From Streptomyces sp. NBC_00576 (GTDB lineage: Bacteria > Actinomycetota > Actinomycetes > Streptomycetales > Streptomycetaceae): 64,000 bases of DNA. Location of the stretch: NCBI RefSeq assembly GCF_036345175.1, contig NZ_CP107780.1, positions 9,052,001-9,116,000 of the forward strand, read 5' to 3'. The notes beneath the pieces were generated by a model that was not told the DNA's origin, made no database searches, and saw nothing but the letters and a program-made list of their open reading frames with translations. How positions within the stretch are numbered: the stretch's first letter is position 1; each line of letters starts with the position of its first letter. The translations under genes and the position numbers were made by a program. Shown here one piece after another: positions 44,503 through 53,178 of this stretch.

Positions 44503-45603
44503 TTGTCTTCCAGGCTTGAGACCGAGCATCTGTACAAGGTGTTCGGCAGACGACCCGGCGACGCGGTGACACGGCTCGAACAGGGAGCCGACCGCGATGA
44601 ACTGCGCGACGACGGCATCACCGCCGCCGTCATCGACGCGTCCTTCGCCGTGGAACCCGGCGAGATCTTTGTCGTCATGGGCCTGTCCGGCTCCGGCAAG
44701 TCGACGCTGCTGCGCATGCTCAACGGCCTGCTGGAACCCACCGCCGGACACGTCCGCTTCGACGGCCAGGACCTGACCGCGCTCGGCGACCGCGAACTGC
44801 GCGCGCTGCGAGCGAGCAAGATCAGCATGGTCTTCCAGCACTTCGCGCTCTTCCCGCACCGCAGCGTCCGCGAGAACGCCGCGTACGGCCTGTGCGTGCA
44901 GGGCGTGCCCCGCGCCGAGCGCGAACGCCGCGCCGACGAGGCGCTCGCCCTGTGCGGTCTGGCCGGCTGGGAGGACTCGTGGCCCGACGAGCTGTCCGGC
45001 GGCATGCAGCAGCGTGTGGGCCTGGCCCGCGCGCTTGCCACCGACGCCGACCTGCTGCTCATGGACGAGTCGTTCAGCGCGCTCGACCCGCTGATCCGCC
45101 GGGACATGCAGGACCAGCTCCTGGAACTCCAGAAGACCCTCAAGAAGACCATCGTGTTCATCACTCACGACCTCAACGAGGCCATGCGGCTGGGCGACCG
45201 CATCGCTGTCATGCGCGACGGCCGCATCGTCCAGACCGGCACCGCGGAGGACATCCTCGTCCGCCCCGCCGACGACTACGTCGCCTCCTTCACCAAGGAT
45301 GTCGACCGCTCCCGCGTGCTCACCGCGGGTGCCGTCATGGACCCGGAGACCCGCGGCGACGAGGCCGACTGCGACTGCCCGACCGCGACTCCCGACACTC
45401 CGTTCACCGAACTGTGCGCGCTCAGCGCCCGTCTGACCCATCCGGTCGCGGTGCTCACCGCGGCCCCGGACCGCGAACTGGTCGGCGTCGTACCGCGACA
45501 GCGCCTCGTCGGTTTCCTGGGCGACCGGCCGGGCGACCCCGAGCCCTGCGGCAGCCCGAGTGACCCGGTCGACGCCGACGGGAAGGTGACCACCCGTGCC
45601 TAG
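44503..45603 (+). CDS. Glycine betaine/proline-type ABC transporter ATPase
   Basis: 366 aa from TTG 44503 (GAGGAG 7 nt upstream). ABC ATPase with Walker A GLSGSGKST (about 64-72), signature ELSGGMQQR and Walker B LLLMDESFSALDP. The insert between residues 28 and 55 (RLEQGADRDELRDDGIT) and the C-terminal CBS-like extension (about 290-366) match ProV/OpuAA of quaternary-amine transporters. Energises uptake of compatible solutes through the product of the next gene, which starts 8 nt before this stop. Confidence 0.92.
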   Translation: MSSRLETEHLYKVFGRRPGDAVTRLEQGADRDELRDDGITAAVIDASFAVEPGEIFVVMGLSGSGKSTLLRMLNGLLEPTAGHVRFDGQDLTALGDRELRALRASKISMVFQHFALFPHRSVRENAAYGLCVQGVPRAERERRADEALALCGLAGWEDSWPDELSGGMQQRVGLARALATDADLLLMDESFSALDPLIRRDMQDQLLELQKTLKKTIVFITHDLNEAMRLGDRIAVMRDGRIVQTGTAEDILVRPADDYVASFTKDVDRSRVLTAGAVMDPETRGDEADCDCPTATPDTPFTELCALSARLTHPVAVLTAAPDRELVGVVPRQRLVGFLGDRPGDPEPCGSPSDPVDADGKVTTRA

Positions 45604-47434
45604 GCTCCAGCTCGGTGACTGGGTCGACGACGGCGTCAGCTGGCTCGTCGACCACATGTCCTGGCTCTTCGACGCGGTCAAGGCGGTCATGGAGGGCCTG
45701 TACGACGGCATCTACGCGGTGCTCACCGCCCCGGAGCCCCTCCTCCTGGCCGGCATCCTCGCGGTCGCCGCATGGTGGCTGCGCGGCCTGGTCGCGGGCG
45801 GCCTGGCCTTCGCCGGATTCGCGCTCATCGACTCCATGGCCCTGTGGGACAAGGCCATGTCGACGCTCTCCCTGGTGCTCGTCGCCACCCTGATCGCCCT
45901 GGTGATCTCGATCCCGCTGGGCATCTGGGCGGCCCGCTCCAGAACGGTCAGCGCCGTCGTACGGCCCGTCCTGGACCTGCTTCAGACGATGCCGTCGATG
46001 GTGCTGCTGATCCCGGCGATCCTGTTCTTCGGCATGGGCGTCCCGGCGGGCGTCGTCGCCACCCTGATCTTCGCTCTCGCTCCCGGCGTACGCATGACCG
46101 AACTCGGCATCCGTCAGGTCGACGCCGAACTCGTCGAGGCCGCCGAGGCGTTCGGCACGTCACCCCGCGACACGCTGCTGCGCGTGCAGTTGCCCCTCGC
46201 GCTCCCGACGATCATGGCGGGCGTCAACCAGGTCATCATGCTCGGCCTGTCCATGGTCGTCATCGCCGGCATGGTCGGCACCGGCGGGCTCGGCGGCGCC
46301 GTCAACGAGGCCATCGGCCAGCTCGACATCGGCCTCGGCTTCGAGGCGGGTCTCGGCATCGTCGTCCTCGCCATCTACCTCGACCGGATGACCGGCGCGC
46401 TCGGCACCCAGATCTCGCCGCTGGGCCGCCGTGCCGCCGCCAAGGCCCGCACCGCGGGCACCCCCAAGCTCTGGAACCACCGTCCTCGCCCGGTCGTCGC
46501 GCTGGCCGGCGTGGTCGTCCTGGCGCTCGTCGCCGGCGGCCTCGGCATCTTCGGCTCCTCCTCACAGACCACCCGGGCCACCGGGACGGACGTGGGCCAG
46601 GGCAAGAAGGTCACCATCGGCTACATCCCCTGGGACGAGGGCATCGCCACGACGTTCCTGTGGAAGGAGCTCCTGGAGGAGCGCGGCTTCGACGTCACGA
46701 CCACCCAGTACGCGGCAGGCCCGCTGTACACGGGCCTGGCCACCGGCCAGATCGACTTCCAGACGGACTCCTGGCTGCCGGTCACCCACGCCGAGTACTG
46801 GAAGAAGTACGGCGACCAGCTCGAGGACCTGGGCAAGTGGTACGGCCCCACCTCGCTGGAGCTGACCGTCCCCTCGTACGTGAAGGGCGTCGACTCGCTC
46901 GCCGACCTCAAGGGGCAGTCGTCGAAGTTCAAGGGCCGGATCGTCGGCATCGAACCGAGCGCCGGAATGATGGGCCTCCTCAAGGACAAGGTCCTGGGGG
47001 AGTACGGCCTCGACGATGAGTACGAGGTCGTCGACGGCTCCACCCCGGCCATGCTCGCCGAACTCAAGCGCGCGTACGCCAAGAAGGAACCGATCGTCGT
47101 CACCCTCTGGTCACCGCACTGGGCGTACAGCGACTACGACCTGAAGAAGCTCAAGGACCCGAAGGTCGCCTGGGGTGAGGGCGACGGCGTGCACACGCTC
47201 GCCCGCAAGGGCTTCGCCGACGACAACCCCGAGGTCGGCACCTGGCTGAAGAACTTCTCCATGACGGAGAAACAGCTCACCGGCCTGGAGGCGCGCATCC
47301 AGCAGGCGGGCAAGGGCGGAGAACAGGACGCCGTCCGCGCCTGGCTGAAGGCGAACCCCCAGCTCGCCGAGAAATGGGCACCGGTCGGCAACTCCGAGGG
47401 GAAGAGCGGTGCGAAAGGGGTATCCAACAACTGA
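45596..47434 (+). CDS. Fused permease and substrate-binding protein for glycine betaine-type solutes
   Basis: 612 aa. N-terminal permease (about 1-285) with membrane helices and the EAA loop (VEAAEAFGTSPRDTLLRVQLPLALP). After a further membrane segment (about 302-320) comes a type II binding domain (about 335-612). The binding domain has the aromatic residues of the quaternary-amine box: GYIPWDEG, DSWLPVTHAEYW and WSPHWAYSDYD. Fusion tethers the receptor outside the membrane next to its channel, as in OpuABC-type systems. Osmoprotectant uptake (glycine betaine, proline betaine or choline); which one is not determinable. Confidence 0.92.
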   Translation: MPRLQLGDWVDDGVSWLVDHMSWLFDAVKAVMEGLYDGIYAVLTAPEPLLLAGILAVAAWWLRGLVAGGLAFAGFALIDSMALWDKAMSTLSLVLVATLIALVISIPLGIWAARSRTVSAVVRPVLDLLQTMPSMVLLIPAILFFGMGVPAGVVATLIFALAPGVRMTELGIRQVDAELVEAAEAFGTSPRDTLLRVQLPLALPTIMAGVNQVIMLGLSMVVIAGMVGTGGLGGAVNEAIGQLDIGLGFEAGLGIVVLAIYLDRMTGALGTQISPLGRRAAAKARTAGTPKLWNHRPRPVVALAGVVVLALVAGGLGIFGSSSQTTRATGTDVGQGKKVTIGYIPWDEGIATTFLWKELLEERGFDVTTTQYAAGPLYTGLATGQIDFQTDSWLPVTHAEYWKKYGDQLEDLGKWYGPTSLELTVPSYVKGVDSLADLKGQSSKFKGRIVGIEPSAGMMGLLKDKVLGEYGLDDEYEVVDGSTPAMLAELKRAYAKKEPIVVTLWSPHWAYSDYDLKKLKDPKVAWGEGDGVHTLARKGFADDNPEVGTWLKNFSMTEKQLTGLEARIQQAGKGGEQDAVRAWLKANPQLAEKWAPVGNSEGKSGAKGVSNN

Positions 47435-47902
47435 GGGAGCCGCTCAGGAGGGGTGGGTCGAAACGGGAGGCACGCGCGTGTGTGCGGGTGCCTCCCGGTG
47501 CGGCCCACCCCTCGCGCGTTCGCGGACCCGGACGTTCCACGTACGAAAAGGATCCGGACAACCACGGAGCGCTATGCCATCACCCTGACCTGGCTGCCGT
47601 GTCGGCCGGTCCCGCTGGTCAGCCCGCCCGCCCGCGCGCGCGGGACGATGCCGGGAGGGGCCGGACGGCTCTTCCACTGGCGTGAACCGTGGGGGTCGTA
47701 CCCGACGGGGGGTGACACCGATGTGACGGGCGCATGAAACGGTTTGCCGAACATGCGTAGGGTGCAGGGAAGTCATCAGAGGACGCGTCGTGCATGGTTC
47801 GGGGACGATCTGGCGAACAGCCACCGAACACGCGGCGCGATGCGCTGTGATGGGACGTACGCAACCGGGACGAGACGACGAGCCGAGGAGGGAGCCGGAG
47901 CT
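47435..47902 (+). other. Intergenic region after the transporter operon
   Basis: Holds the terminator at 47450-47511 and then about 390 nt without a supported gene. An in-frame extension of the next gene (from 47744) lacks a site and family similarity. Confidence 0.4.
47450..47511 (+). terminator. Compound terminator hairpin after the transporter operon
   Basis: Outer stem GGGGTGGG/CCCACCCC (47450-47457, 47504-47511) enclosing GGGAGGCAC/GTGCCTCCC (47465-47473, 47488-47496). Confidence 0.7.
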
Positions 47903-48472
47903 ATGGGCGACCACAAAGAACAGCCCCTTCGGGTGGGCGCGGCCGTCCGGAGGCGGCGCCGGGCGCTGGAGCTCACCCTCGCCGTCGTGGCCGAACGCAG
48001 CGGACTGTCGGTGCCCTTCCTGAGCCAGATCGAGAACGAGCGGGCGCGACCGAGCCGCAGTTCCCTGGAGAAGGTCGCCGACGCCCTGCGAACCACCGCG
48101 GTCGAACTCCTCGCGGCGGCCGACCCCGCGTGCAGCGTCGACGTCGTCCGGGCGGACGCCCTCGAACCCGCCCCCACCGAGCCCCGGGTGCGCTCCCTCG
48201 TCCGCGGCCACCAGCAGCTGCACGCCATGGAGTTCGCCGGCGACCACGATGCCGGCCGCGAGTTCCAGCATCGCAACGACGAGTTGATGTACGTCGCCGA
48301 CGGCGCCGTCGAGGTCGAGGCGGAGGGCCGCGCACACCGGCTCGGCCGCGGCGACACGCTGTACCTGACGGGCGGGGTGCGGCACCGCTGGCGGGCGACG
48401 GTGCCGGACACCCGGGTGATCGTGGTGGCGGTGGCCGAGCACATCGAGGCGGTGCAGGAAGGGCGGCGTTGA
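47903..48472 (+). CDS. XRE-family regulator with cupin domain
   Basis: 189 aa from ATG 47903 (GGAGGGAG about 9 nt upstream). N-terminal HTH (VGAAVRRRRRALELTLAVVAERSGLSVPFLSQIE) and a C-terminal cupin barrel (about 115-185: HRNDELMYVADGAVEVEAEG and GDTLYLTGGVRHRW). This is the layout of PuuR-like regulators of amine/polyamine or amino acid metabolism. Its target might be the upstream transporter or another locus. Confidence 0.9.
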   Translation: MGDHKEQPLRVGAAVRRRRRALELTLAVVAERSGLSVPFLSQIENERARPSRSSLEKVADALRTTAVELLAAADPACSVDVVRADALEPAPTEPRVRSLVRGHQQLHAMEFAGDHDAGREFQHRNDELMYVADGAVEVEAEGRAHRLGRGDTLYLTGGVRHRWRATVPDTRVIVVAVAEHIEAVQEGRR

Positions 48473-48589
48473 GGCATTGCAGGCGCTGCAGGAACTGAAG
48501 GCACTGACGGAACTGCGGTGCCGGTAGCACGACGACCCGGCCTTCGCCGTCAACTCGTATCCGCTGATCAGTAGTTGGGGAACGCGATC

Positions 48590-49333
48590 ATGAGGGTGAT
48601 CTCGCTGGTGCCGTCGCTGACGGAAGCGGTGGCGGTCACGGTGCCCGGCGTTCTGGTCGGGGCCACGGACTGGTGCAGCCATCCGGCCGATCTCGGCGCC
48701 GATGTCGTCCGCGTCGGTGGCACCAAGAACCCCAAGGTCGAGCGGATCGTCGAACTCGCGCCCGACCTGGTCGTCGCGAACGAGGAGGAGAACCGCGAAC
48801 CGGACCTCGCCGCCCTGCGCGCGGCGGGCATCGAGGTGCTGCTCACCGAGGTGCGGGACGTGCCCCAGGCGTTCCGGGAACTGGAGCGGGTGGTGACGGC
48901 GTGCGGGGCGGGTTCGCGGCCCCGTTGGCTGGACGAGGCGGAGACGGCGTGGTCGGCGCCGGAGCGATGGTGGCGAACGGCCGCTGAGGGGCGTACGACG
49001 GCTGTCGTGCCGATCTGGCGGCGCCCCTGGATGGTGCTGGGGCGCGACACGCTCGCGGGTGACGTGCTGGCGCGGCTGGGCGTCGACAACGCGTACGCGT
49101 CCCACGCCGAACGCTACCCGCGCATTCCGGTCGAGGAACTGCGAGCCGCCGCCCGGGCCGGGATGGTCGTGCTGCCGGACGAGCCCTACCGCTTCACGGC
49201 CGAGGACGGTCCCGAGGCGTTCGAGGGGGTGCCGTGCGCGCTCGTCAGCGGGCGCCATCTCACCTGGTACGGGCCGTCACTGGTCGAGGCGCCACGGGTG
49301 CTGGGCGAGGCCCTGCGAGCAGCTCACCGCTGA
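48590..49333 (+). CDS. BtuF/helical-backbone metal-receptor-like protein without signal peptide
   Basis: 247 aa from ATG 48590. The periplasmic cobalamin/iron-chelate binding fold is clear: MRVISLVPSLTEAVAV, VGATDWCSHP, ELAPDLVVANEEEN and LLTEVRDVPQAFRELE. The protein starts directly at the first beta strand, with no signal peptide or lipobox, and no ABC permease or ATPase of that class is adjacent. It may be cytoplasmic, with a storage, sensing or enzymatic role. The 3' end overlaps the convergent TDT gene by 74 nt. Confidence 0.82.
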   Translation: MRVISLVPSLTEAVAVTVPGVLVGATDWCSHPADLGADVVRVGGTKNPKVERIVELAPDLVVANEEENREPDLAALRAAGIEVLLTEVRDVPQAFRELERVVTACGAGSRPRWLDEAETAWSAPERWWRTAAEGRTTAVVPIWRRPWMVLGRDTLAGDVLARLGVDNAYASHAERYPRIPVEELRAAARAGMVVLPDEPYRFTAEDGPEAFEGVPCALVSGRHLTWYGPSLVEAPRVLGEALRAAHR

Positions 49334-50426
49334 CCAGCCCGCGGACGGTACGGGCGGCGGCGCCGGCCCAGGCGGCGACGAGCAGGACGTACAGGGCGAC
49401 GGCGAGAACGCCGAAGGCGGCGAGCCCGGTGTGGCGGCCGAGGCTTTCCGCGCCGGTGACACAGGTGCCCACCGGGAAGGTGAAGGCCCACCACGTCATC
49501 GCGAAGCCCATGCCCCGGCGCCGGGCGCGCAGCACCAGCGCACCGGCGAGGACAAGCCACAGCAGGGCGAAGCCCATGACGGGAACGCCGTAGAGGACGG
49601 CGGCGGCGGTGGCATGCGGGACGGGTACGACGCCGGGGGCGAGGTCGGCGAAGTTGCCGACGGCGGTGGTGGACTGGCCGAGCGGGCCCAGGGCCAGGAA
49701 CAGGGTCGGGGTGAGGGCGAGCGGGAGCGGACCGTTCGTGACGAGGCGGGCGAAGACGACCGGCAGCATCAGCAGGGTCGCGAGCAGACTCAGCCCGAAC
49801 ATGCCGAAGCAGACGAGCAGGAGGGTCTGCTGCCCCTGTCCCGGCGGGAGATGGGGGACGAGGAGCGGACCGAGCGCCGCGGACACCATGGGTGCGACGA
49901 CGGGGAGCAGCCATACGGGGCTGGGGGTGCTGCCGCCGCGTACGACCAGGAGGTACGGGACGGCGACGGCGGCGACGAGTCCGACGACCGTTCCGGCGGT
50001 GAAGAGGACCGCGTCCAGGGCGATGGCGGCCGACAGGCCGATCCAGTTCCGTCCCACGACGAGGGCGCCGCCGCCGACGGCCGTCAGGGCCATGGCGAGG
50101 CAGCCGTAGAAGGGTGCCGTCGCCGGGTCGAGGAGGTGGGCGCGGGTCTGGTCGTGGTGGTGGACCCAGTGCAGGGCACGGGCGCAGAGCAGCGCGACCA
50201 GGAGGGCGAGGGAGAGGGCCCAGACGGCCGTGCAGACGGTACGCAGTCCCGGGATGCCGTCCGCGCCGGGGAGGCCGGCGCCCGCGGTGCCCACGATGGC
50301 GGTGCCCATGACGGGGGCGTACCAGTTGGGGCCGAGGTGGCGGAGGTGGCCGAGGAAGAGAGGGTGCTGGGGCTCGGACCGGGACCGGGGGAGCGTGCGG
50401 GTGAGGGCGGGGGCTGCGGTGGCCAT
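49260..50426 (-). CDS. TDT-family transporter (C4-dicarboxylate/tellurite-resistance type)
   Basis: 388 aa from ATG 50426. About ten membrane helices; begins GPNWYAPVMGTAIVGTA, the conserved first helix of the voltage-dependent anion channel/SLAC1-TehA fold. MTWWAFTFPVGTCVTGAESL lies in helix 9. Members move small anions such as malate, sulfite or chloride. The Arg/Pro-rich C-terminus (PRPAPVAPRPVTARTR) is encoded opposite the end of the neighbouring gene. Divergent from a LysR gene, a common arrangement for this family. Confidence 0.9.
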   Translation of the reverse strand: MATAAPALTRTLPRSRSEPQHPLFLGHLRHLGPNWYAPVMGTAIVGTAGAGLPGADGIPGLRTVCTAVWALSLALLVALLCARALHWVHHHDQTRAHLLDPATAPFYGCLAMALTAVGGGALVVGRNWIGLSAAIALDAVLFTAGTVVGLVAAVAVPYLLVVRGGSTPSPVWLLPVVAPMVSAALGPLLVPHLPPGQGQQTLLLVCFGMFGLSLLATLLMLPVVFARLVTNGPLPLALTPTLFLALGPLGQSTTAVGNFADLAPGVVPVPHATAAAVLYGVPVMGFALLWLVLAGALVLRARRRGMGFAMTWWAFTFPVGTCVTGAESLGRHTGLAAFGVLAVALYVLLVAAWAGAAARTVRGLVSGELLAGPRPAPVAPRPVTARTR

Positions 50427-50496
50427 GTCCTCACGGTCGCGCGGGGTAGGGGTGGCCACCAGGGGGTTCGGGTGAATGAGGGCATAAGCTGGATCT

Positions 50497-51420
50497 ATGG
50501 GTGATGTGAAGGGTGGGGCCGCGCGGTCGACGGGGGTCGCGCACCGGGTCCCGGATCTCGGCGCGATGGAGTTGCTGCTCGCGGTGGCCCGGCTGGGCAG
50601 CCTCGGGCGGGCGGCGCAAGAGCTGGGCGTCACACAGCCGGCCGCCAGCAGTCGCATCCGGTCGATGGAACGCCAGCTGGGCGTGGCCCTCGTGGACCGC
50701 TCGCCGCGCGGATCCCGGCTCACCGACGCAGGCGTGCTCGTCACCGACTGGGCGCGGCGGGTCGTCGAGGCGGCGGAGGCGTTCGACGCCGGAGCGCAGG
50801 CGCTGCGGGTGCGACGCGACTCCCGGCTACGGGTGGCGGCCAGCATGACGATCGCCGAGTACCTGCTGCCGGGCTGGCTGCTGGCGCTGCGCGCGCTGCG
50901 GCCCGAGACGGCGGTGTCGTTGTTGGCGGGGAACTCGGCGACGGTGGCTGAACGGGTCCTGTCGGACGAGGCGGACCTCGGTTTCGTGGAGGGGACGGGT
51001 GTACCGAGCGGGCTGGACTCGGCGGTCGTCGCGAAGGACCGGCTGATCGTGGTGACGGCGCCGGGGCACCCGTGGGCGCGGCGGCGGAAGCCGGTGGGGG
51101 CTGAGGAGTTGGCGGTGACGCCGTTGATCCTCCGGGAGGAGGGGTCGGGGACGCGGCAGGTGCTGAACACCGCGTTGGGCGGGCTGGCGCGGCCGCTGAT
51201 CGAGCTGTCGTCCACGACCGCGGTGAAGGCGTCGGCGGTGGGTGGGGCGGGGCCGGCGGTGCTGAGTGAGCTGGCGGTGGGGGAGGAGCTGTCTACGCGG
51301 CGGTTGGTGTGCGTGCCGTTGGACGGGGTGCGGTTGGATCGGGAGCTGCGGGCGGTGTGGCCGACGGGACATCGGCCGGTGGGGCCGGCTCGGGAGTTGT
51401 TGGGGTTGACGCGGGGGTGA
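50497..51420 (+). CDS. LysR-family regulator
   Basis: 307 aa. N-terminal winged HTH (MELLLAVARLGSLGRAAQELGVTQPAASSRI) and the effector-binding domain (about 105-300; SMTIAEYLLPGWLLAL, GFVEGTGVPSGLDSAVV). Divergent from the TDT transporter with 70 nt between starts, so it probably activates that gene. The ligand may be the transported anion or, by analogy, sulfite. Confidence 0.9.
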   Translation: MGDVKGGAARSTGVAHRVPDLGAMELLLAVARLGSLGRAAQELGVTQPAASSRIRSMERQLGVALVDRSPRGSRLTDAGVLVTDWARRVVEAAEAFDAGAQALRVRRDSRLRVAASMTIAEYLLPGWLLALRALRPETAVSLLAGNSATVAERVLSDEADLGFVEGTGVPSGLDSAVVAKDRLIVVTAPGHPWARRRKPVGAEELAVTPLILREEGSGTRQVLNTALGGLARPLIELSSTTAVKASAVGGAGPAVLSELAVGEELSTRRLVCVPLDGVRLDRELRAVWPTGHRPVGPARELLGLTRG

Positions 51421-51439
51421 GGGGTGGTGGGCGGTGAGT

Positions 51440-51560
51440 TTTTCGTCCCCGCCGCCCCTACCCGTCCCATCCCTGGGGGCTGTGCCCCCAGACCCCCCTT
51501 CGGCCCTGAAGGGGCCTTGTCCTCAAACTCCCCCAGAGGGGGGACCCCCAGACGGGCTGG
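51440..51560 (+). repeat. Intergenic repeat element, copy 4
   Basis: CCCCGCCGCCCCTACCCGTC, CCATCCCTGGGGGC, CCCCCAGACCCC, CCTTGTCCTCAAACT, then an extra CCCCCAGAGGGGGGACCCCCAGACGGGCTG. It lies between convergent genes and contributes the last codons and stop of the amidotransferase gene. Confidence 0.7.
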
Positions 51561-52266
51561 AGATGCTCGCCGCCCCCACCAACGCCACCATCACCCGCAG
51601 GTCCTCCCCCATCTCCGGATGCCACTGAACCCCCAGCACCCACCCGGACCCGGTCTCGGGATCTCCGGGTTCCACCGCCTCCACCGTGCCGTCCGCCGCG
51701 TACGCCGATGCCACCAGGCCCCTCCCCAGGCGGTCCACCGCCTGGTGATGGAACGTCGGTACCGATGTCTCCTCGGGCACCGCCTCCCCGTATCGCGTCC
51801 CCGGTACCGGCTTCACGGCATGGTGGCCGAAGACGCCCGGTGTCTGCGCGTGGCCGTCGATGTGCTGGACCAGCGTGCCGCCCAGGGCGACGTTCAGCAG
51901 CTGCATGCCCCGGCAGATGCCCAGCAGCGGGGTGCCGGACGTCAACGCCGCCTCGATCAGAGCGAGTTCCCAGACGTCCCGCGCCTCGGCGGGCGGCCCG
52001 GTGCGCGGATCGCGCTCCGCGCCGTACCGGGACGGGTCGACGTCGGGCCCGCCCGCGATCACGACAGCGTCGAGCCGGGCGACCGTCGCGGCGGCGTGTG
52101 CCGGGTCGTCCGGCGGGAGCATCGCGGCGATGCCCCCGGCCCGCTGCACGAGCCGCGGATACCCGGCCGGCAGCAGTGCCGCGGGCAGGTCCCACACCCC
52201 CCAGCGCGTACTGGAGTCCAGGTAGGTGCTGACGCCGATGAGCGGTCGTCGTCCGGTCGTGGTCAC
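51523..52266 (-). CDS. Class I glutamine amidotransferase-like gamma-glutamyl hydrolase (PuuD-like)
   Basis: 247 aa from GTG 52266 (GGGAGGG 4-5 nt upstream). Cysteine nucleophile in GICRGMQ (Cys118) and the partner His in WHPEMGED (about residue 220). Matches gamma-glutamyl-GABA hydrolase PuuD, which frees glutamate from gamma-glutamylated acids. It is placed beside the GlnA4-like ligase and would carry out the last step of that pathway. The final residues (SGGPPSGGV) are encoded by repeat copy 4. Confidence 0.88.
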   Translation of the reverse strand: MTTTGRRPLIGVSTYLDSSTRWGVWDLPAALLPAGYPRLVQRAGGIAAMLPPDDPAHAAATVARLDAVVIAGGPDVDPSRYGAERDPRTGPPAEARDVWELALIEAALTSGTPLLGICRGMQLLNVALGGTLVQHIDGHAQTPGVFGHHAVKPVPGTRYGEAVPEETSVPTFHHQAVDRLGRGLVASAYAADGTVEAVEPGDPETGSGWVLGVQWHPEMGEDLRVMVALVGAASISSPSGGPPSGGV

Positions 52267-52348
52267 GAGGCCCTCCCTGGCATCCAATGGCGTACAGCCA
52301 TACCTTTGCCGACCCTCGCCCCGGGTGGCAACCCACGGCCCACCCGCG

Positions 52349-53083
52349 TCACGCCAAGAACCCCCGCAACAGCGCCGCCGTCCCCGAGCAGTGCTCCCGC
52401 ATCATCTCCCGCGCGCCGTCCGCGTCCCCGTCGAGCACCGCGTCCACCAGCGCCGCGTGCTGGCGCTGCGAGTGCTCCAGGTTGCGTACCAGCAGCGGGA
52501 TGCAGTCCAGCAGGTCGTTCACCTTCGCCCGTACCGCCGCGTACTGCGAGGTCAGCGTCGGGGAGCCGCACAGCTCGGCCAGCGTGAGGTGGAGCAGCGT
52601 GTCCAGGCGGCGATAGTCCGGCAGCGGCGCGTCCTGCGTACGCGCCAGCGCCTCCCGCAACCGGGCCGCCTGCTCGGGCGAGAGTCCGTGCTGCGCGCAC
52701 AGGCCCGTCGCGCCCACCTCCAGTACCTCCCGGAAACGCAGCACATCTTCGATGTCGACCGCGCTGATCCGCCGCCGCAGCTCGTCCTCGCCGCCCGCGT
52801 CACCCCGGCGCAGCACGAACGTGCCGCCGTACCGGCCGCGCCGCGACTCCACGAGCCCCTGGTCCTGGAGCACCTTCAGCACCTCGCGCAGCGTCACCCG
52901 GCTGATCCCGAGCCGCTCCGCGAGTTCGCGCTCGGCGGGCAGCCGCTCGCCGCCCGGTACCAGGCCCAGCCGTACGACCTGCAAGATCTGTTCCAGCGCC
53001 TCCTCGAAACCGTTGCCCGCCCGCACGGGCCGCAGCACCGGCGTCAACCGGTCCTCCAAGCCGCTTTCAGCGTCCAGCGACAT
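52349..53083 (-). CDS. FadR-type GntR regulator of the gamma-glutamylation cluster
   Basis: 244 aa from ATG 53083. GntR winged HTH (LPAERELAERLGISRVTLREVLKVLQDQGLVESRRGRYGGTFV) and a FadR-type helical ligand domain (FCD; about 110-235). It lies between the hydrolase and the divergent ligase gene. In S. coelicolor the regulator at this position is, as I recall, part of ethanolamine/polyamine control. Likely senses the amine or its gamma-glutamyl product. Confidence 0.9.
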   Translation of the reverse strand: MSLDAESGLEDRLTPVLRPVRAGNGFEEALEQILQVVRLGLVPGGERLPAERELAERLGISRVTLREVLKVLQDQGLVESRRGRYGGTFVLRRGDAGGEDELRRRISAVDIEDVLRFREVLEVGATGLCAQHGLSPEQAARLREALARTQDAPLPDYRRLDTLLHLTLAELCGSPTLTSQYAAVRAKVNDLLDCIPLLVRNLEHSQRQHAALVDAVLDGDADGAREMMREHCSGTAALLRGFLA

Positions 53084-53106
53084 CTCGCCGTGCCCCCTTC
53101 CCAAGC

Positions 53107-53128
53107 AATGGTTCTCCGCAATACCTTA
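53107..53128. promoter_or_regulatory. Candidate GntR operator before glnA4
   Basis: AATGGT (53107-53112) and ACCTTA (53123-53128), an imperfect inverted repeat with 10-nt spacing, midway between the divergent starts. Confidence 0.3.
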
Positions 53129-53178
53129 TGGCTTCCGGCCCGGCCGAAAAAACGCGCAGAAGCCGAAGGAGCTTTCCC

